Positions 43,797 to 53,433 of a stretch of DNA of 64,000 nt are shown here, one piece after another (position 1 is the stretch's first letter; each line of letters starts with the position of its first letter). The translations under genes and the position numbers were made by a program. The stretch comes from JAXLQL01 sp046331625 (GTDB lineage Bacteria > Acidobacteriota > Terriglobia > Bryobacterales > Bryobacteraceae), in the NCBI GenBank assembly GCA_046331625.1, contig JAXLQL010000004.1:62001-126000 (forward strand). The letters run 5' to 3'. The notes below the pieces were generated by a model that was given only the letters and a program-made list of their open reading frames with translations, searched no databases and was not told the DNA's origin.

Positions 43797-44424
43797 TCCC
43801 GATGATTCTCACCCCCGTCTGCATCCTCCCCGACCGTTCCCCGTCCCGCCGAAACGAGTGAAACTCCGCCGAGCACTTCGTACACGCACCCAAGCTCGCC
43901 ACATCCCCCACCCCCGACCCCGCAAGCCGCCTCTCGATCTCCCCAGTCAAATCCACGCGCACCCGCCCACTCATCCCGAACCGCTCCGCCACCTCAGGAC
44001 CCACCTCGAAGCAACACCGCTGAATCGCCGGACCAATCGCCGCCACCACGTCCGCCGCCGCCGTTGCGTACTCCGCCGCTAGCCGTTCGAGCGCGCGCTC
44101 CACCACGCCGCCCACAGTACCGCGCCATCCCGCATGCACCACCGCGACCGCGCGATGCCGCCGATCAGCCAGGATCACCGGCACGCAATCCGCCGTTCGG
44201 ATCACCAGCCACGCGCCTGGTTCGGCCGTGTAGAGCGCATCGCCTTCACCGAGCAAACCGCGCGCATCGGCGCGCCAACAAACATCGGAATGGATCTGCC
44301 GCAGCGTGGCCGCTTCGTCATCGGGAACCCAGCGGTCGCGCGCCATCGTGCCGAACCCGTGGTCCAACCATTCGAGGGCATCCAGGTTCGCCGCGCGATA
44401 CAACCCGCCGCGAAGCGCGAACAT
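43789..44424 (-). CDS. pgeF: PgeF/YfiH laccase-domain purine nucleoside phosphorylase family protein
   Basis: The 211-residue product has the three conserved metal or catalytic residues of the family: His45 in RQIHSDV, Cys80 in RTADCVPV and His97 in VHAGWRG. C-terminal motifs are IGPAIQRCCFEVG and ACTKCSAEFHSFRRDG. Members act as purine nucleoside phosphorylases/adenosine deaminases and in peptidoglycan editing. The ATG lies directly after the stop of the epimerase gene, so it is the third gene of an isomerase-epimerase-pgeF unit. Confidence 0.88.
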   Translation of the reverse strand: MFALRGGLYRAANLDALEWLDHGFGTMARDRWVPDDEAATLRQIHSDVCWRADARGLLGEGDALYTAEPGAWLVIRTADCVPVILADRRHRAVAVVHAGWRGTVGGVVERALERLAAEYATAAADVVAAIGPAIQRCCFEVGPEVAERFGMSGRVRVDLTGEIERRLAGSGVGDVASLGACTKCSAEFHSFRRDGERSGRMQTGVRIIGNG

Positions 44425-45384
44425 CTACCGGGCCGCTACGGCCGGCTCGTGCTGCGTGCGATACCAGGCGAGCGTCCGCCGCAAGCCCTCTTCGAGCGAG
44501 AACTTCGGATCGTGGCCCAGATGCTTCACCGCCATCTCCGTGCTCGCCATCGAGTCTTTCACGTCGCCCGCGCGCGAGGGACCATACTTCGCCGGAATGT
44601 CCGTCCCCTCGATCTGGTTCAGCAGCTTCCACACCATGTTCAGCGTGTAGCGATTCCCGTTGCCCGCGTTGAACGTCATGCCGCCCACGCCCTTGGCTTT
44701 CGATGCTTTGATGCACAGCCCTGCTACGTCTTCTACGTAGGTGAAGTCGCGCGTCTGCTCGCCGTCGCCGTGCATGGTCGGCTGCGTTTGATCCAGCACC
44801 GAGCGCATGAAAATCGAGATCACGCCCGAGTACGGACTCGACGGATCCTGCCGCGGACCGTACACATTGAAATAGCGCAGCCCCACCGCGTCCAGCCCGA
44901 AGCATGAGTGGAAGCAGCTCACGTAGTATTCGCCCATCAGCTTCTGCGCTGCATAAGGCGACTTCGGATTCGGCTGCATGCTTTCCACTTTCGGCAGCGT
45001 CGGCGTATCGCCGTATGCCGATGAGGACGCCGCGTACACCACGCGCCCCACGCCCGTGTCCGCGCAGGCGCGCAACACCGAGAACGTTCCGTTGATGTTG
45101 ATGTCGTGCGACGGCACCGGATCGCTGATCGATCGCGGCACCGAGGGAATCGCGGCCAAGTGGAACACCACGTCCGCGCCCTTCATGAGGCGCTTCATCG
45201 ACTCGTAGTCGCGAATGTCTGCCTCGTGCACTTCCACGTCTTTGCGAATCTCGTCGAGATTCTCGCGCCGGCCCGTGATGTAGTTGTCAATCACGGCGAC
45301 GCTCTCATGCGGCCCGGCCAGCAACGCTCGAACCAGGTTCGAACCGATGAAGCCTGCCCCTCCGGTAACGATATAACGGCTCAT
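44425..45384 (-). CDS. NAD-dependent nucleotide-sugar epimerase/dehydratase
   Basis: The 319-residue product is an extended short-chain dehydrogenase. The dinucleotide motif is GGAGFIG (8-14), the catalytic dyad is Tyr144/Lys148 in SPYAAQKL, with a Ser in ASSSAYGD, and RYFNVYGPRQDP and GDGEQTRDFTYVEDV are typical of UDP-glucose/UDP-N-acetylglucosamine 4-epimerases. It probably makes a sugar nucleotide for surface polysaccharide. The ATG overlaps the upstream isomerase stop by four bases and the stop touches pgeF. Confidence 0.92.
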   Translation of the reverse strand: MSRYIVTGGAGFIGSNLVRALLAGPHESVAVIDNYITGRRENLDEIRKDVEVHEADIRDYESMKRLMKGADVVFHLAAIPSVPRSISDPVPSHDININGTFSVLRACADTGVGRVVYAASSSAYGDTPTLPKVESMQPNPKSPYAAQKLMGEYYVSCFHSCFGLDAVGLRYFNVYGPRQDPSSPYSGVISIFMRSVLDQTQPTMHGDGEQTRDFTYVEDVAGLCIKASKAKGVGGMTFNAGNGNRYTLNMVWKLLNQIEGTDIPAKYGPSRAGDVKDSMASTEMAVKHLGHDPKFSLEEGLRRTLAWYRTQHEPAVAAR

Positions 45385-46247
45385 GTTTTCAGCCTAGCGA
45401 TGATTCCTTCCAAGTATCGTAGCGAGTCGCCGGCGATCTTTTCCGCGCCGGCTTTGAAATCGAACACTTCGAGCGAGATCCAACCCTTGTACTGCTTCTC
45501 GGCCAGCAGTTCGAACACCGGCCCGAACGGATAGTCCGCCGTGCCTGGTTCGCGCCCGTCCATCTCATTCACATGGATGTGCCGGATCCATTCCCAATTG
45601 CGATCGACCACCTTCGGATGCGGATCGGTCTCGTCGGCCGCGTTGTGCGTGTCGAACATCGTCCGCACCGCCGGGCTACCGATCTCCCGTACGATCGCCG
45701 CCGACTCATCCACCAGATTGATCACGTCGCACTGCGCGCTCGGCAGCGCTTCCACCAGAATCGTCACATTGCGATTCTCGGCGTGCGGCACCACCGATGC
45801 CAGCCCGTCCACGTAGTTGCGCGTCGCCTCGGCCCGCGAGATGCCGCCCGTGGTCCCACGCTGGTACGGCGATCCGAACACCATGATCCCGTTGTCCACC
45901 TTGCCATCGATCACGCGATCCTTGGCCAAGTCAGCGCACAGATCCACCAGGTCGCGGATGTGCTGCCAGCTCTTCTCGCGCAGCGCCTTGTCCGGCGCCG
46001 TCACGTGGAGCCCCTTGGGCGAGACCATCAGCCAGTGCAAGCCTACGAACTCGAGCCCCTCGTCAGCCATCACCCGGCGATACTCACGCCGCTCGTCTTG
46101 CGTGATCGTGGCCGGATACTCGTTCAGCGTGAACGGCGCGATCTCGATTCCCTGGTAGCCCAACTTCTTGATGGACCGGCAGGTGTCGGGAAACTTCCAC
46201 CCTTCGTAGACTTCGTTGCAGACGGCGTGACGGAATGGGTAGCTCAT
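45381..46247 (-). CDS. Sugar phosphate isomerase/epimerase (AP endonuclease 2-type TIM barrel)
   Basis: The 288-residue product is a xylose-isomerase-like TIM barrel. Family features are IKKLGYQGIEIAPF, FVGLHWLMVSPKG, ILVEALPSAQCDV (Glu ligand), VRTMFDTHNAADE (Asp/His ligands), IRHIHVNEMDGREPG (His/Glu) and ISLEVFDF (Glu). It probably interconverts a sugar or cyclitol; the substrate is unknown. It overlaps the epimerase gene by four bases. Confidence 0.88.
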   Translation of the reverse strand: MSYPFRHAVCNEVYEGWKFPDTCRSIKKLGYQGIEIAPFTLNEYPATITQDERREYRRVMADEGLEFVGLHWLMVSPKGLHVTAPDKALREKSWQHIRDLVDLCADLAKDRVIDGKVDNGIMVFGSPYQRGTTGGISRAEATRNYVDGLASVVPHAENRNVTILVEALPSAQCDVINLVDESAAIVREIGSPAVRTMFDTHNAADETDPHPKVVDRNWEWIRHIHVNEMDGREPGTADYPFGPVFELLAEKQYKGWISLEVFDFKAGAEKIAGDSLRYLEGIIARLKT

Positions 46248-46391
46248 GGGGCTGGTACGGGCGCGAGGGCCTATCTACTAGTCTATTCAGTCGGATAACC
46301 GGCGCACAACCTTTATGCCATGCGCGGGCGAAATCTCTATGCCCCACTGGTACTGAACCCGAGGCATCCGGCGAAGTGGGGCATCGTGGCC

Positions 46392-47516
46392 TCAGGCGGG
46401 GTCGGCGCAGATGTAGCCGAAGTAGCGAGGCAGGAACTCGCTCAGGGCGTAGTTGCAGGTGTTGCTCCATCTCCATGTGAAGAGCTTCATGGTGACGGCT
46501 TTTTGCGCCGCGTCGACCGTCAGCCGCTTCACGAAGATCCAATGCAACTCGTGGAGTTCTTTCACGTGTGCATCGCCTTCCAGTTTGTGGCCACGTTTGG
46601 CGTGGAGCGCAATCTTCGCATGCACCAGCATGATCACGAGTCTCCCGGTTGGCCCCGCCAGCGCCTGGGCGCACTGATCCAGGTTCGTTCGCGCCGTCGC
46701 CAGGCGGTGGTGGTCCCGCGCAGTCGTGTAGTCTCGGAGCGCGTGCTCCTGTACGTTGCGATAGCCCGCTCGTGCCAACAGGATCGTCATCTGCTGTGGC
46801 GTGGTGGCGTGGGCATCGCTGTCTGCGAAGTCGAACGCTCTTCCCCCGTCGGCCGGTGCCGCGACCACCGCCTCCACACAAACGCGGAGGCTGCCCAGCG
46901 CGATGTAATCGGCTGCGGGGCCCTTATCGGATTCCCATCCGTTGCAGAAGTCCGGAGCCCCCGCCGGGTTGACAAACTGTTGCCCGAACGACGCCGTTCC
47001 GCGATCGAACAACTCGGTCACGAAGCGGACGTATCGCACCGGATCGGTGCGGATGTAGGGTACGAGCACGGCTGCTGGTCCACAGAAACCCTGCGGACCT
47101 TGATTCATGGAACTCGGCCGCCGCACGCGTAGCGCCAACTGCACCGCCACTTGATATCGATCCACGTTGGCGAAGGTCTTGCTCGTTGTGTCGCCGGAGT
47201 CCGCCCAGCGCGCAATTTCGCGAAGCGCGCCGAGGCGCTGATCGCGCAAGCCTTGTCTTCCTTCCTTGGCGTAGGAAGCCTTGGTCTCCGTCTCGGTGAG
47301 TTGGATCAGCAACCTGAGAATGTGCTGTGTCTGATCCTTGCTGAGTGGGTCGTGGGAATCCAGTTCTGAGTGTTTCCCAAAGCCGCCTGGCTGAAACACG
47401 TCACCCAGGATTACTTTCTTTTCAGGCGCATTTCCAGCTACGCCAACCGCTTTCTCGAGAAGCGCGATGAGTTCCTGCACCTTCAGTGGCACGGCGTCTA
47501 TTCCTTCTGCCGGCAC
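46392..47516 (-). CDS. Cysteine-peptidase-like protein, putative secreted effector
   Basis: The 374-residue product begins with GTG at 47516; a stop lies seven codons upstream in frame. Residues 1-130 are mixed helical. The core begins MNQGPQGFCGPAAVLVPYI with Cys145, then RYVRFVTELFDRGTASFG. Near the C-terminus it has ELHWIFVKRLTV with His325, LFTWRWSNTCNYALSEF and YFGYICADP. Cysteine in CGPA plus a late HW-x-V and TW-x-W segment recalls papain-like/C39-like folds, including putative type VI effector amidases remembered from other genomes. No signal peptide is seen. Neighbours are housekeeping, so the delivery route is unknown. Peptidase activity is inferred. Confidence 0.5.
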   Translation of the reverse strand: MPAEGIDAVPLKVQELIALLEKAVGVAGNAPEKKVILGDVFQPGGFGKHSELDSHDPLSKDQTQHILRLLIQLTETETKASYAKEGRQGLRDQRLGALREIARWADSGDTTSKTFANVDRYQVAVQLALRVRRPSSMNQGPQGFCGPAAVLVPYIRTDPVRYVRFVTELFDRGTASFGQQFVNPAGAPDFCNGWESDKGPAADYIALGSLRVCVEAVVAAPADGGRAFDFADSDAHATTPQQMTILLARAGYRNVQEHALRDYTTARDHHRLATARTNLDQCAQALAGPTGRLVIMLVHAKIALHAKRGHKLEGDAHVKELHELHWIFVKRLTVDAAQKAVTMKLFTWRWSNTCNYALSEFLPRYFGYICADPA

Positions 47517-47615
47517 GTGCCCGTTGGGCTCGTTTCCTCACACACAATACGGACATGGGCACGGGCGGCTCAACCATGCTACTCCAGCCTTTGGCCCAGT
47601 GGTTGTCTGGCGCTA

Positions 47616-47624
47616 CCCCCCCCC
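47616..47624. other. Nine-base C homopolymer in the gap upstream of the effector-like gene
   Basis: A run of nine C residues lies in the 164-base region between the APC transporter and the effector-like gene. No gene was found in this gap. Such tracts are prone to slippage in vivo and to length errors in sequencing. Confidence 0.6.
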
Positions 47625-47680
47625 GCGAAAACGCTGCCGAAATCTCGACACCAGTGGTGCTCAACCCGAGCCTACCCACT

Positions 47681-49969
47681 CTACGAAACGGACTCCGGCG
47701 CTTCCCCCGCTTCGGCGATCTCCTTGTCAGGACCGTGCGTTTCCGCGTGGACCACTTCGTTCCGCAGATCCGCCAGCGCCTGCTCGCGGTCCGTGCTGTC
47801 GAGATCGCTCTCGAGCCGGCGAAGCGCCACGCCCACCACGTCGCGATGATGGAGTTGTGAGCCGAAGCCGCCGTCCCCCGAGAGCTTCAGCCACATCTCG
47901 TGCAGACGGTCCACATCCTCGGGCCATAGCCGCGGCGGATGCGGTCCCAGGTTGACGTACGTAGACGGGCGCTCCGGCGTGATGATTTCGAGCGAGAACG
48001 AGTGCCGCGGTTCAGCCAGCCGTTCCCACGCGCGGCCGATCTTGTGTGCCAGTTCCTCGGAAGGCATGCGCGCCGAGATACCGGTCACCAGGCGCGAAGC
48101 CTTCAGATTGTGCGCCGCCTGCACCATGGCGTCGAACGGATTCACGCCCGGCACCACCAGCAGTTCCACGTGTTTGCCTTGCTTCTCGGCCAGCGTGACC
48201 ACGTGGCTGAACAGCTCTTTCTCATACGGAGAGAACAACTGCGAGTCCGTCAGATCGTATTCGCCGGCGCCGGTGGAGATGGTTCGCACCGTCATCACCA
48301 CGATGTCGTGCCGGCGCATGTTGGTCTTTCGCAAGACCTGCTCGAGGTGATAGAGGCGCGTATAATCGCGAACGCTCACCAGGATGCAACCGGGGCGAGC
48401 CGGAGTGCTCTGCGCCGATACCTCGGGATGATAGTCGAGGTTGAATTCCTCGAGTGCCTTGCCTTCCGAGCTCTTGCGCTTGGCGTTCAGGCGCTCGGAG
48501 ACGATGAACAAGGTCAGCAGCACGATGGTGAACGAGACGCCATAGATGGTGGCGATCTTCTTGGTGAACAGATTCGCCAACGCCACCATGAACAACGAGA
48601 ACGTGATCGCCGCCAGGCCCAGCGGAATCTCATGCCCGCCGATTCGCAGGTTGAACGGAGTCTTGTACTCCTGGTCGTGCCGTTTCAGCCGTAGCGCCAG
48701 CACGCCGAGCGACTTCAGGAAGAAGCTCCACACCACGCCGAACGCGTATGCTTCTCCCAGCAGGTCCACGTCTCCGCGGCTGCCCGCGATCGTCGCGATC
48801 TGCAGCACCGCGATCAGCGAAATCATGCGATACGTGGTTCCGAATTTCTTCTGCGGCTTGCGGAACCAGCTCACCAGCACGCCGTCTTCGGCCACCCGGT
48901 TGAGCACGCCATTGGCGCCGATGATCGACGTGTTCACCGCGCCCGAGAGAATCAGCACGCCCACCGCCACCACGAATACGTGGAAGACCAGCCGCATCAT
49001 GTACGGGCCGGCGAGGCTCATCGACAATCCGCCGATCAGGTTGTTGTAGAACTGCGGCCGGATATCGTCGGGGATGATCATCACCGCGAAGAAGCTGATG
49101 AGTCCGGTCGAAACCAGCGCATACAGGCAGACCGTGTTGGCGGTCAGTTTGAGGTTCTGCAGCTTCGGATAGGCAATCTCGCGGTATACCTGCGCCAGCG
49201 TTTCGAAGCCGCTCATCGCGAGCAGCGAATGGCCGAACGCGATCACCAGCGAGATCCAGCCGACGGTGGGCCACCACGTTCCCTCGAGCCATCCCAATGA
49301 CTCGCCCGTGAACTTCAGACTGTCGGCCGTCGGTGGCGGCGGAAGTTGGCCTCCTCGCAGCAGCAGCGTGATGGGGCACCAGATCAGCAGGATCACCACC
49401 ATCACCGTTGTGATCTGCATCACGCGCAGCGCCTTGCTGCTCGATTCGTGGATCCCCTTGACGTTGCACCACCAGAAATAGATGGTCACCGCGATGCCGA
49501 AAAACGCCGCGAACCCGTTGGGGTCGATCTTGAAGCTCGACTGCAGCAGTTCCGAAAGTTCGTTGAAGAGGTGGCCGAGGTACTGACCTGCGCTGACCAC
49601 GCTGATGGGGCCGGTAAGAATGTAATCGACGACGAGGGCGGATACGGAGATCTTGGCCATCAGCGGACCCATGCTGTCGCGCACGACCACATAGACTCCA
49701 CCGCGAACGAACATGCTGCAGCTCTCCATGTACACCGAGCGAACAGCAAAACTGAACAACATGACAGCCAGCACGAACCAAGGCGCGGACTTTCCGATAG
49801 CCTTCTCCGTGATGCCGCCGACGTAGAACATCGTGGACGCAAGGTCGCTGAGCACAATCGCAGCGCCGCGCCAAAAGGAGATGAACGAGAGAGCGACGGT
49901 GGTGGCAATCACCACCTTTGCCGACGAAGGGATTCCCTTCGTGGACTGGTGAGGTTCTGAATCAGACAT
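47681..49969 (-). CDS. APC-family amino acid permease with C-terminal UspA-like region
   Basis: The product has 762 residues from the ATG at 49969; the frame is open 25 codons further but overlaps the divergent cca start. About twelve helices fill residues 20-490, with STKGIPSSAKVVIATTVALS, MESCSMFVRGGVYVVVRDSM and GFETLAQVYREIAYPKLQNL typical of APC permeases. From about 540 to 690 a soluble domain (PGCILVSVRDYTRLYHLEQV, HDIVVMTVRTIS, HVELLVVPGVNPFDAMVQAA) resembles a universal-stress-protein fold, as in several cation/amino-acid permeases. Substrate unknown. Confidence 0.88.
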   Translation of the reverse strand: MSDSEPHQSTKGIPSSAKVVIATTVALSFISFWRGAAIVLSDLASTMFYVGGITEKAIGKSAPWFVLAVMLFSFAVRSVYMESCSMFVRGGVYVVVRDSMGPLMAKISVSALVVDYILTGPISVVSAGQYLGHLFNELSELLQSSFKIDPNGFAAFFGIAVTIYFWWCNVKGIHESSSKALRVMQITTVMVVILLIWCPITLLLRGGQLPPPPTADSLKFTGESLGWLEGTWWPTVGWISLVIAFGHSLLAMSGFETLAQVYREIAYPKLQNLKLTANTVCLYALVSTGLISFFAVMIIPDDIRPQFYNNLIGGLSMSLAGPYMMRLVFHVFVVAVGVLILSGAVNTSIIGANGVLNRVAEDGVLVSWFRKPQKKFGTTYRMISLIAVLQIATIAGSRGDVDLLGEAYAFGVVWSFFLKSLGVLALRLKRHDQEYKTPFNLRIGGHEIPLGLAAITFSLFMVALANLFTKKIATIYGVSFTIVLLTLFIVSERLNAKRKSSEGKALEEFNLDYHPEVSAQSTPARPGCILVSVRDYTRLYHLEQVLRKTNMRRHDIVVMTVRTISTGAGEYDLTDSQLFSPYEKELFSHVVTLAEKQGKHVELLVVPGVNPFDAMVQAAHNLKASRLVTGISARMPSEELAHKIGRAWERLAEPRHSFSLEIITPERPSTYVNLGPHPPRLWPEDVDRLHEMWLKLSGDGGFGSQLHHRDVVGVALRRLESDLDSTDREQALADLRNEVVHAETHGPDKEIAEAGEAPESVS

Positions 49970-50020
49970 AGCTGCGATGCTCTTGCGAGCACCACAGTCA
50001 TCTATCTTACGATCAAAGGA

Positions 50021-51361
50021 ATGGCCACCGCCACTGAAGCGCACGCGAGAGCGAGCGAGATGATTCGCGCGCTACGGTTGCGCGGGCACTCGGCGTACCT
50101 GGTCGGCGGCTGCGTGCGCGACCTGCTCCTTGGCGTAGAGCCCAAGGATTTCGACGTCGCCACCAGCGCCCGCCCAGACGAAATTCTCGCCCTGTTTCCG
50201 CACGGCGACCGCGTGGGCGCCCACTTCGGCGTGATCCTGGTGGACGGCGTCGAAGTAGCAACGTTCCGCAGCGACTTCGATTATCGCGACGGCCGCCGCC
50301 CCGAACGCGTGAGCTTCGAAACCGATCCGCGCCAGGATGCGCTGCGCCGCGACTTCACCGTGAACGCCATGATGCTCGATCCGGAGTCCGGCCAGGTGCT
50401 CGACTTCGTGGGCGGCCGTGACGACTTGGCGCGCCGTGTGGTCCGCGCTGTGGGCGACCCGGAAACGCGCTTCGCCGAAGATCACCTGCGCATGCTGCGC
50501 GGTGTGCGGTTCGCGGCGCGGCTTGGCTTCGCGATGGACGCCGATACGGGAAAAGCGATCCGGTTGCATGCGGCGTCGATTCACTCGATCTCGCCCGAGC
50601 GAATTCGCGCCGAACTCGACCGCATCCTGACCGAAGGCGGCGCCCGGCCCGGCCTCGAACTGCTCGACGACACGGGCCTGCTCGACGCGCTGCTGCCCGA
50701 AGTGGCCGCGATGAAGGGCGTCGCCCAGCCGCCGGAATTCCATCCCGAAGGCGATGTGTGGATCCACACGCGCATGATGCTCGAAGCCATGGGCAAGCCT
50801 TCCCTCGCCCTCGCCTGGGCCGTTCTGCTGCACGATGTAGCCAAGCCGCCGACATTTCGCGTCGCCGACCGCATCCGCTTCGATGGCCATGCGGAACTCG
50901 GAGCAAAGATGGCCGTCGAAATCCTGAGCCGGCTGCGGGCGTCGAACGAAACAATCGAGCGCGTTCATGATTTGGTGGCTCATCACCTGCGCTTCAAAGA
51001 CATCCGCCAAATGCGCGAGAGCACGCTGAAGCGTTTCCTGCGCATGGATGGCTTCGACGAGCATCTCGAGCTCCATCGCCTCGATTGCAGTTCGAGCCAC
51101 GGCCTGCTCGGCAACTGGGAGTTCGCCCGCGCGAAGCTCGCCGAGCTTCCGGCCGCTGCATTGACGCCGCCCCGCTTGCTGCGCGGTGAGGACCTGATGG
51201 CGCAAGGGTTCGTGGCCGGTCCCGCGTTTCGCAAGATGCTCGACGCCGTAGAGACCGCGCAGCTCGAAGGCGAGGTGTCCACGCGCGAGCATGCCCTGGC
51301 GCTCGTGCTCGAGCGATTCGAGCCGCCCGACGGGCGCGATCGGCAATACGAAGCGTCCTAG
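50021..51361 (+). CDS. cca: CCA tRNA nucleotidyltransferase / poly(A) polymerase family
   Basis: The 446-residue product carries the nucleotidyltransferase head: YLVGGCVRDLLLG (GG at 29-30), catalytic KDFDVAT with Asp43 and Asp45, and RRDFTVNAMM. The following RFAEDHLRMLRGVRFAARLG belongs to the RNA/NTP-selecting neck. An HD domain at about 255-330 (WIHTRMMLEAM, VLLHDVAKPPTF, AHHLRFKDI) is present, as in many class II enzymes. It adds or repairs the tRNA 3' CCA end. Class II CCA and poly(A) polymerases cannot be separated here. Confidence 0.9.
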   Translation: MATATEAHARASEMIRALRLRGHSAYLVGGCVRDLLLGVEPKDFDVATSARPDEILALFPHGDRVGAHFGVILVDGVEVATFRSDFDYRDGRRPERVSFETDPRQDALRRDFTVNAMMLDPESGQVLDFVGGRDDLARRVVRAVGDPETRFAEDHLRMLRGVRFAARLGFAMDADTGKAIRLHAASIHSISPERIRAELDRILTEGGARPGLELLDDTGLLDALLPEVAAMKGVAQPPEFHPEGDVWIHTRMMLEAMGKPSLALAWAVLLHDVAKPPTFRVADRIRFDGHAELGAKMAVEILSRLRASNETIERVHDLVAHHLRFKDIRQMRESTLKRFLRMDGFDEHLELHRLDCSSSHGLLGNWEFARAKLAELPAAALTPPRLLRGEDLMAQGFVAGPAFRKMLDAVETAQLEGEVSTREHALALVLERFEPPDGRDRQYEAS

Positions 51362-51413
51362 CGCAACGCCCCGCTGTTCCACAGTCCTGCCGTGGCGTTA
51401 CAATCTACCTTTC

Positions 51414-52730
51414 ATGAATGAAGAGCATCGCACGGGATTGAACCAGACCTTCACCCGCCGGGAAATGCTGGCGGCCTCCAGCAAGGTAGCGATCGCAGGC
51501 ATCGCTGCGGGCGCGGCTTCGCAAGGTGCGGAAAAGCGGCCGCGCATCGCCTGCGTCGTTACTTACTGGGCCGCTCCAGGCTCGCACGCCGACTGGATCA
51601 TCACCAAGCTTCTCGACGGCTATTGGTGGAAGGGCGCGCATACGCCCTCGCGCGTGGACGTCGTGTCCGCCTACATCCATCAGCTTCAAGAGAGCCCCTT
51701 GGGTCAGAAAGTATGCAAGTCCAAAGGCATTCCGATCTACAAGACGGTCAGCGAGGCCCTCACGCTCGGCGGGAAGGAACTCGCCGTGGACGGAGTTGTC
51801 CTGGTGGGTGAACACGGAATTTACCACGATAATCTCCTCGGCCAGAAATACTATCCGCGCTGGTGGCTCTATCAACAGATCATCCGGGTTTTCGAGCAGA
51901 GCAAGCGCTCGGTGCCGGTCTTCAATGACAAGCACCTCTCCACCAGTTGGAACGAAGCCAAGTGGATGTTCGACAAGTCCCGCGAATTGAACTTCCCCTT
52001 GTTCGGCGGCTCGTCGATCCCGTTCTACTTTCGCAAGCCCGAGATCGAACTCGACATCGACACGCCCTTGAAAGCATCGGTGGTGGCCGGAGGAGGCGCG
52101 GACGAAGGAGGCCTGTTCCATTGCGTCGACGTGCTGCAATGCTTTGCCGAGCGCCGCAAGGGCGGTGAGACCGGCGTCGAGGCCGTCCAGTGCATTCGAG
52201 GCCCCGAAACATGGAAATGGGCCGAGCGCAATCCCTGGGCCGGCAAACTGCTCGATTCCGTGCGGGCAAACTTCAACCTGAAGCCCGGCCACTTTCAGGC
52301 AACAGCGCGCAACCCGACAGTCACCATCGTCGACTATCGGGATGGAACGAAGGGGGCGATCTTCTCGGTCAACGGCGTCGGCTGGACCTTCGCCGGCGAC
52401 ATCGAAGGTCAGAAGGACCCCACGATCATCTCGATGCTCGGCTGGCCCGGACCTTACTCCCAATACCACGCCGCGAACGCATTCGAGCACTGGATCGTCG
52501 AGATGATGCTCACCCGCAAGGAGCCCTATGACGCGGAGCGCCTGCTCCTTTCCACCGGGATTGTCTCTTACAATATGGAATCCAACTGGGAAAATGGCCG
52601 TTATTCCGCCGCCGGCCGCCGTGTGAGCACGCCGTTCATGGATATGACTTACCGCACCACGCGCGGACCGATGTTCGAAACCGGTCCGAGACCGCCGGTC
52701 ATTCCGTACATCCGGGGTTTCGAGAAGTAA
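51414..52730 (+). CDS. Tat-exported protein of unknown function
   Basis: The product has 438 residues from the ATG at 51414. A twin-arginine leader is present (FTRREMLAASSKVAIAGIAA). The first part resembles a Rossmann-type start (KRPRIACVVTYWAAPGSHAD). Further segments are VDGVVLVGEHGIYHDNLLG, FPLFGGSSIPFYFRKP, VAGGGADEGGLFHCVDVLQC and GWTFAGDIEGQKDPTIISML. I recall similar uncharacterised exported proteins in Acidobacteriota and Planctomycetes with an oxidoreductase-like outline, but no cofactor motif is clear. It is 52 bases downstream of cca on the same strand. Confidence 0.7.
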   Translation: MNEEHRTGLNQTFTRREMLAASSKVAIAGIAAGAASQGAEKRPRIACVVTYWAAPGSHADWIITKLLDGYWWKGAHTPSRVDVVSAYIHQLQESPLGQKVCKSKGIPIYKTVSEALTLGGKELAVDGVVLVGEHGIYHDNLLGQKYYPRWWLYQQIIRVFEQSKRSVPVFNDKHLSTSWNEAKWMFDKSRELNFPLFGGSSIPFYFRKPEIELDIDTPLKASVVAGGGADEGGLFHCVDVLQCFAERRKGGETGVEAVQCIRGPETWKWAERNPWAGKLLDSVRANFNLKPGHFQATARNPTVTIVDYRDGTKGAIFSVNGVGWTFAGDIEGQKDPTIISMLGWPGPYSQYHAANAFEHWIVEMMLTRKEPYDAERLLLSTGIVSYNMESNWENGRYSAAGRRVSTPFMDMTYRTTRGPMFETGPRPPVIPYIRGFEK

Positions 52731-52833
52731 GGTCCGCGCGAGCGGGCGCAAGTGCGGAGAGCCGGCCCGTCCGCAAACGGCCGCCGCTGAGCCGAAAAGG
52801 ACGAACCCTGGCAACCTTCGATACGATGGGGCG

Positions 52834-53433
52834 ATGGACGAGATCCAGCGATTCATCGGCGACTTGGTAGGTCCTCTCCTGCCGAATGCCGACGTAGCTC
52901 GTCGTCACTTGCCCGCAGAGGCTGAGTTCGACGCCAAGTCGGGCGCTCTGCGGATAGACCGTCGCCCCAAGATTGCACCGGAAGCATATTGCCTCGTGCT
53001 CTATCCGGGAATCAGCGAGCGCGACCAGGATCGGTACCGTGATATTCAGGTGGCGAACCGTCGCGGTCCCATTCCAGCGATCGCGCCCGAGTACAAGGCT
53101 ATCCTGGCCCACTTGAATGGTGCGTTCTTGTTCCAAGCCAGCCTGTTCGGCATTCCCCGATCGATGCTCCGCACGCCACCGTTGCTGGATCGCTCTACCT
53201 TGCAGCCAATAGATCTGTTGTCGTCGAACATCCAATCGAGATATGGCGCCGATCCCGGGCTGTTCCACTTCGGCGCAGGGCCATTTACCGATACGGAGAA
53301 CGTCGGCTACTTCTGTGACGCCGGAAGAGTCAAGGCCTACCTGCGAGGCGGACGTCTTCTCCACGAGTACGCCTCGTTTCGTGAGTTCTTCACCGAGGAA
53401 CTGATGCGCCTGAAATCAATCTATCCAGGCTAG
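52834..53433 (+). CDS. SUKH-like (SMI1/KNR4) superfamily protein, possible immunity protein
   Basis: The product has 199 residues. The outline follows the SUKH superfamily: IAPEYKAILAHLNGAFLFQA matches the Y-x2-(I/F)L-x2-NG core, ASLFGIPRSML follows, FHFGAGPFTDTENVGYFCDA supplies the FIG-type strand, and the C-terminal LHEYASFREFFTEELMRL fits the last helix. SUKH proteins commonly neutralise toxins, but many are stand-alone regulators. No toxin gene is adjacent; the nearest candidate effector is the cysteine-peptidase-like protein at 46392. The start ATG has no clear ribosome-binding site. Confidence 0.6.
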   Translation: MDEIQRFIGDLVGPLLPNADVARRHLPAEAEFDAKSGALRIDRRPKIAPEAYCLVLYPGISERDQDRYRDIQVANRRGPIPAIAPEYKAILAHLNGAFLFQASLFGIPRSMLRTPPLLDRSTLQPIDLLSSNIQSRYGADPGLFHFGAGPFTDTENVGYFCDAGRVKAYLRGGRLLHEYASFREFFTEELMRLKSIYPG

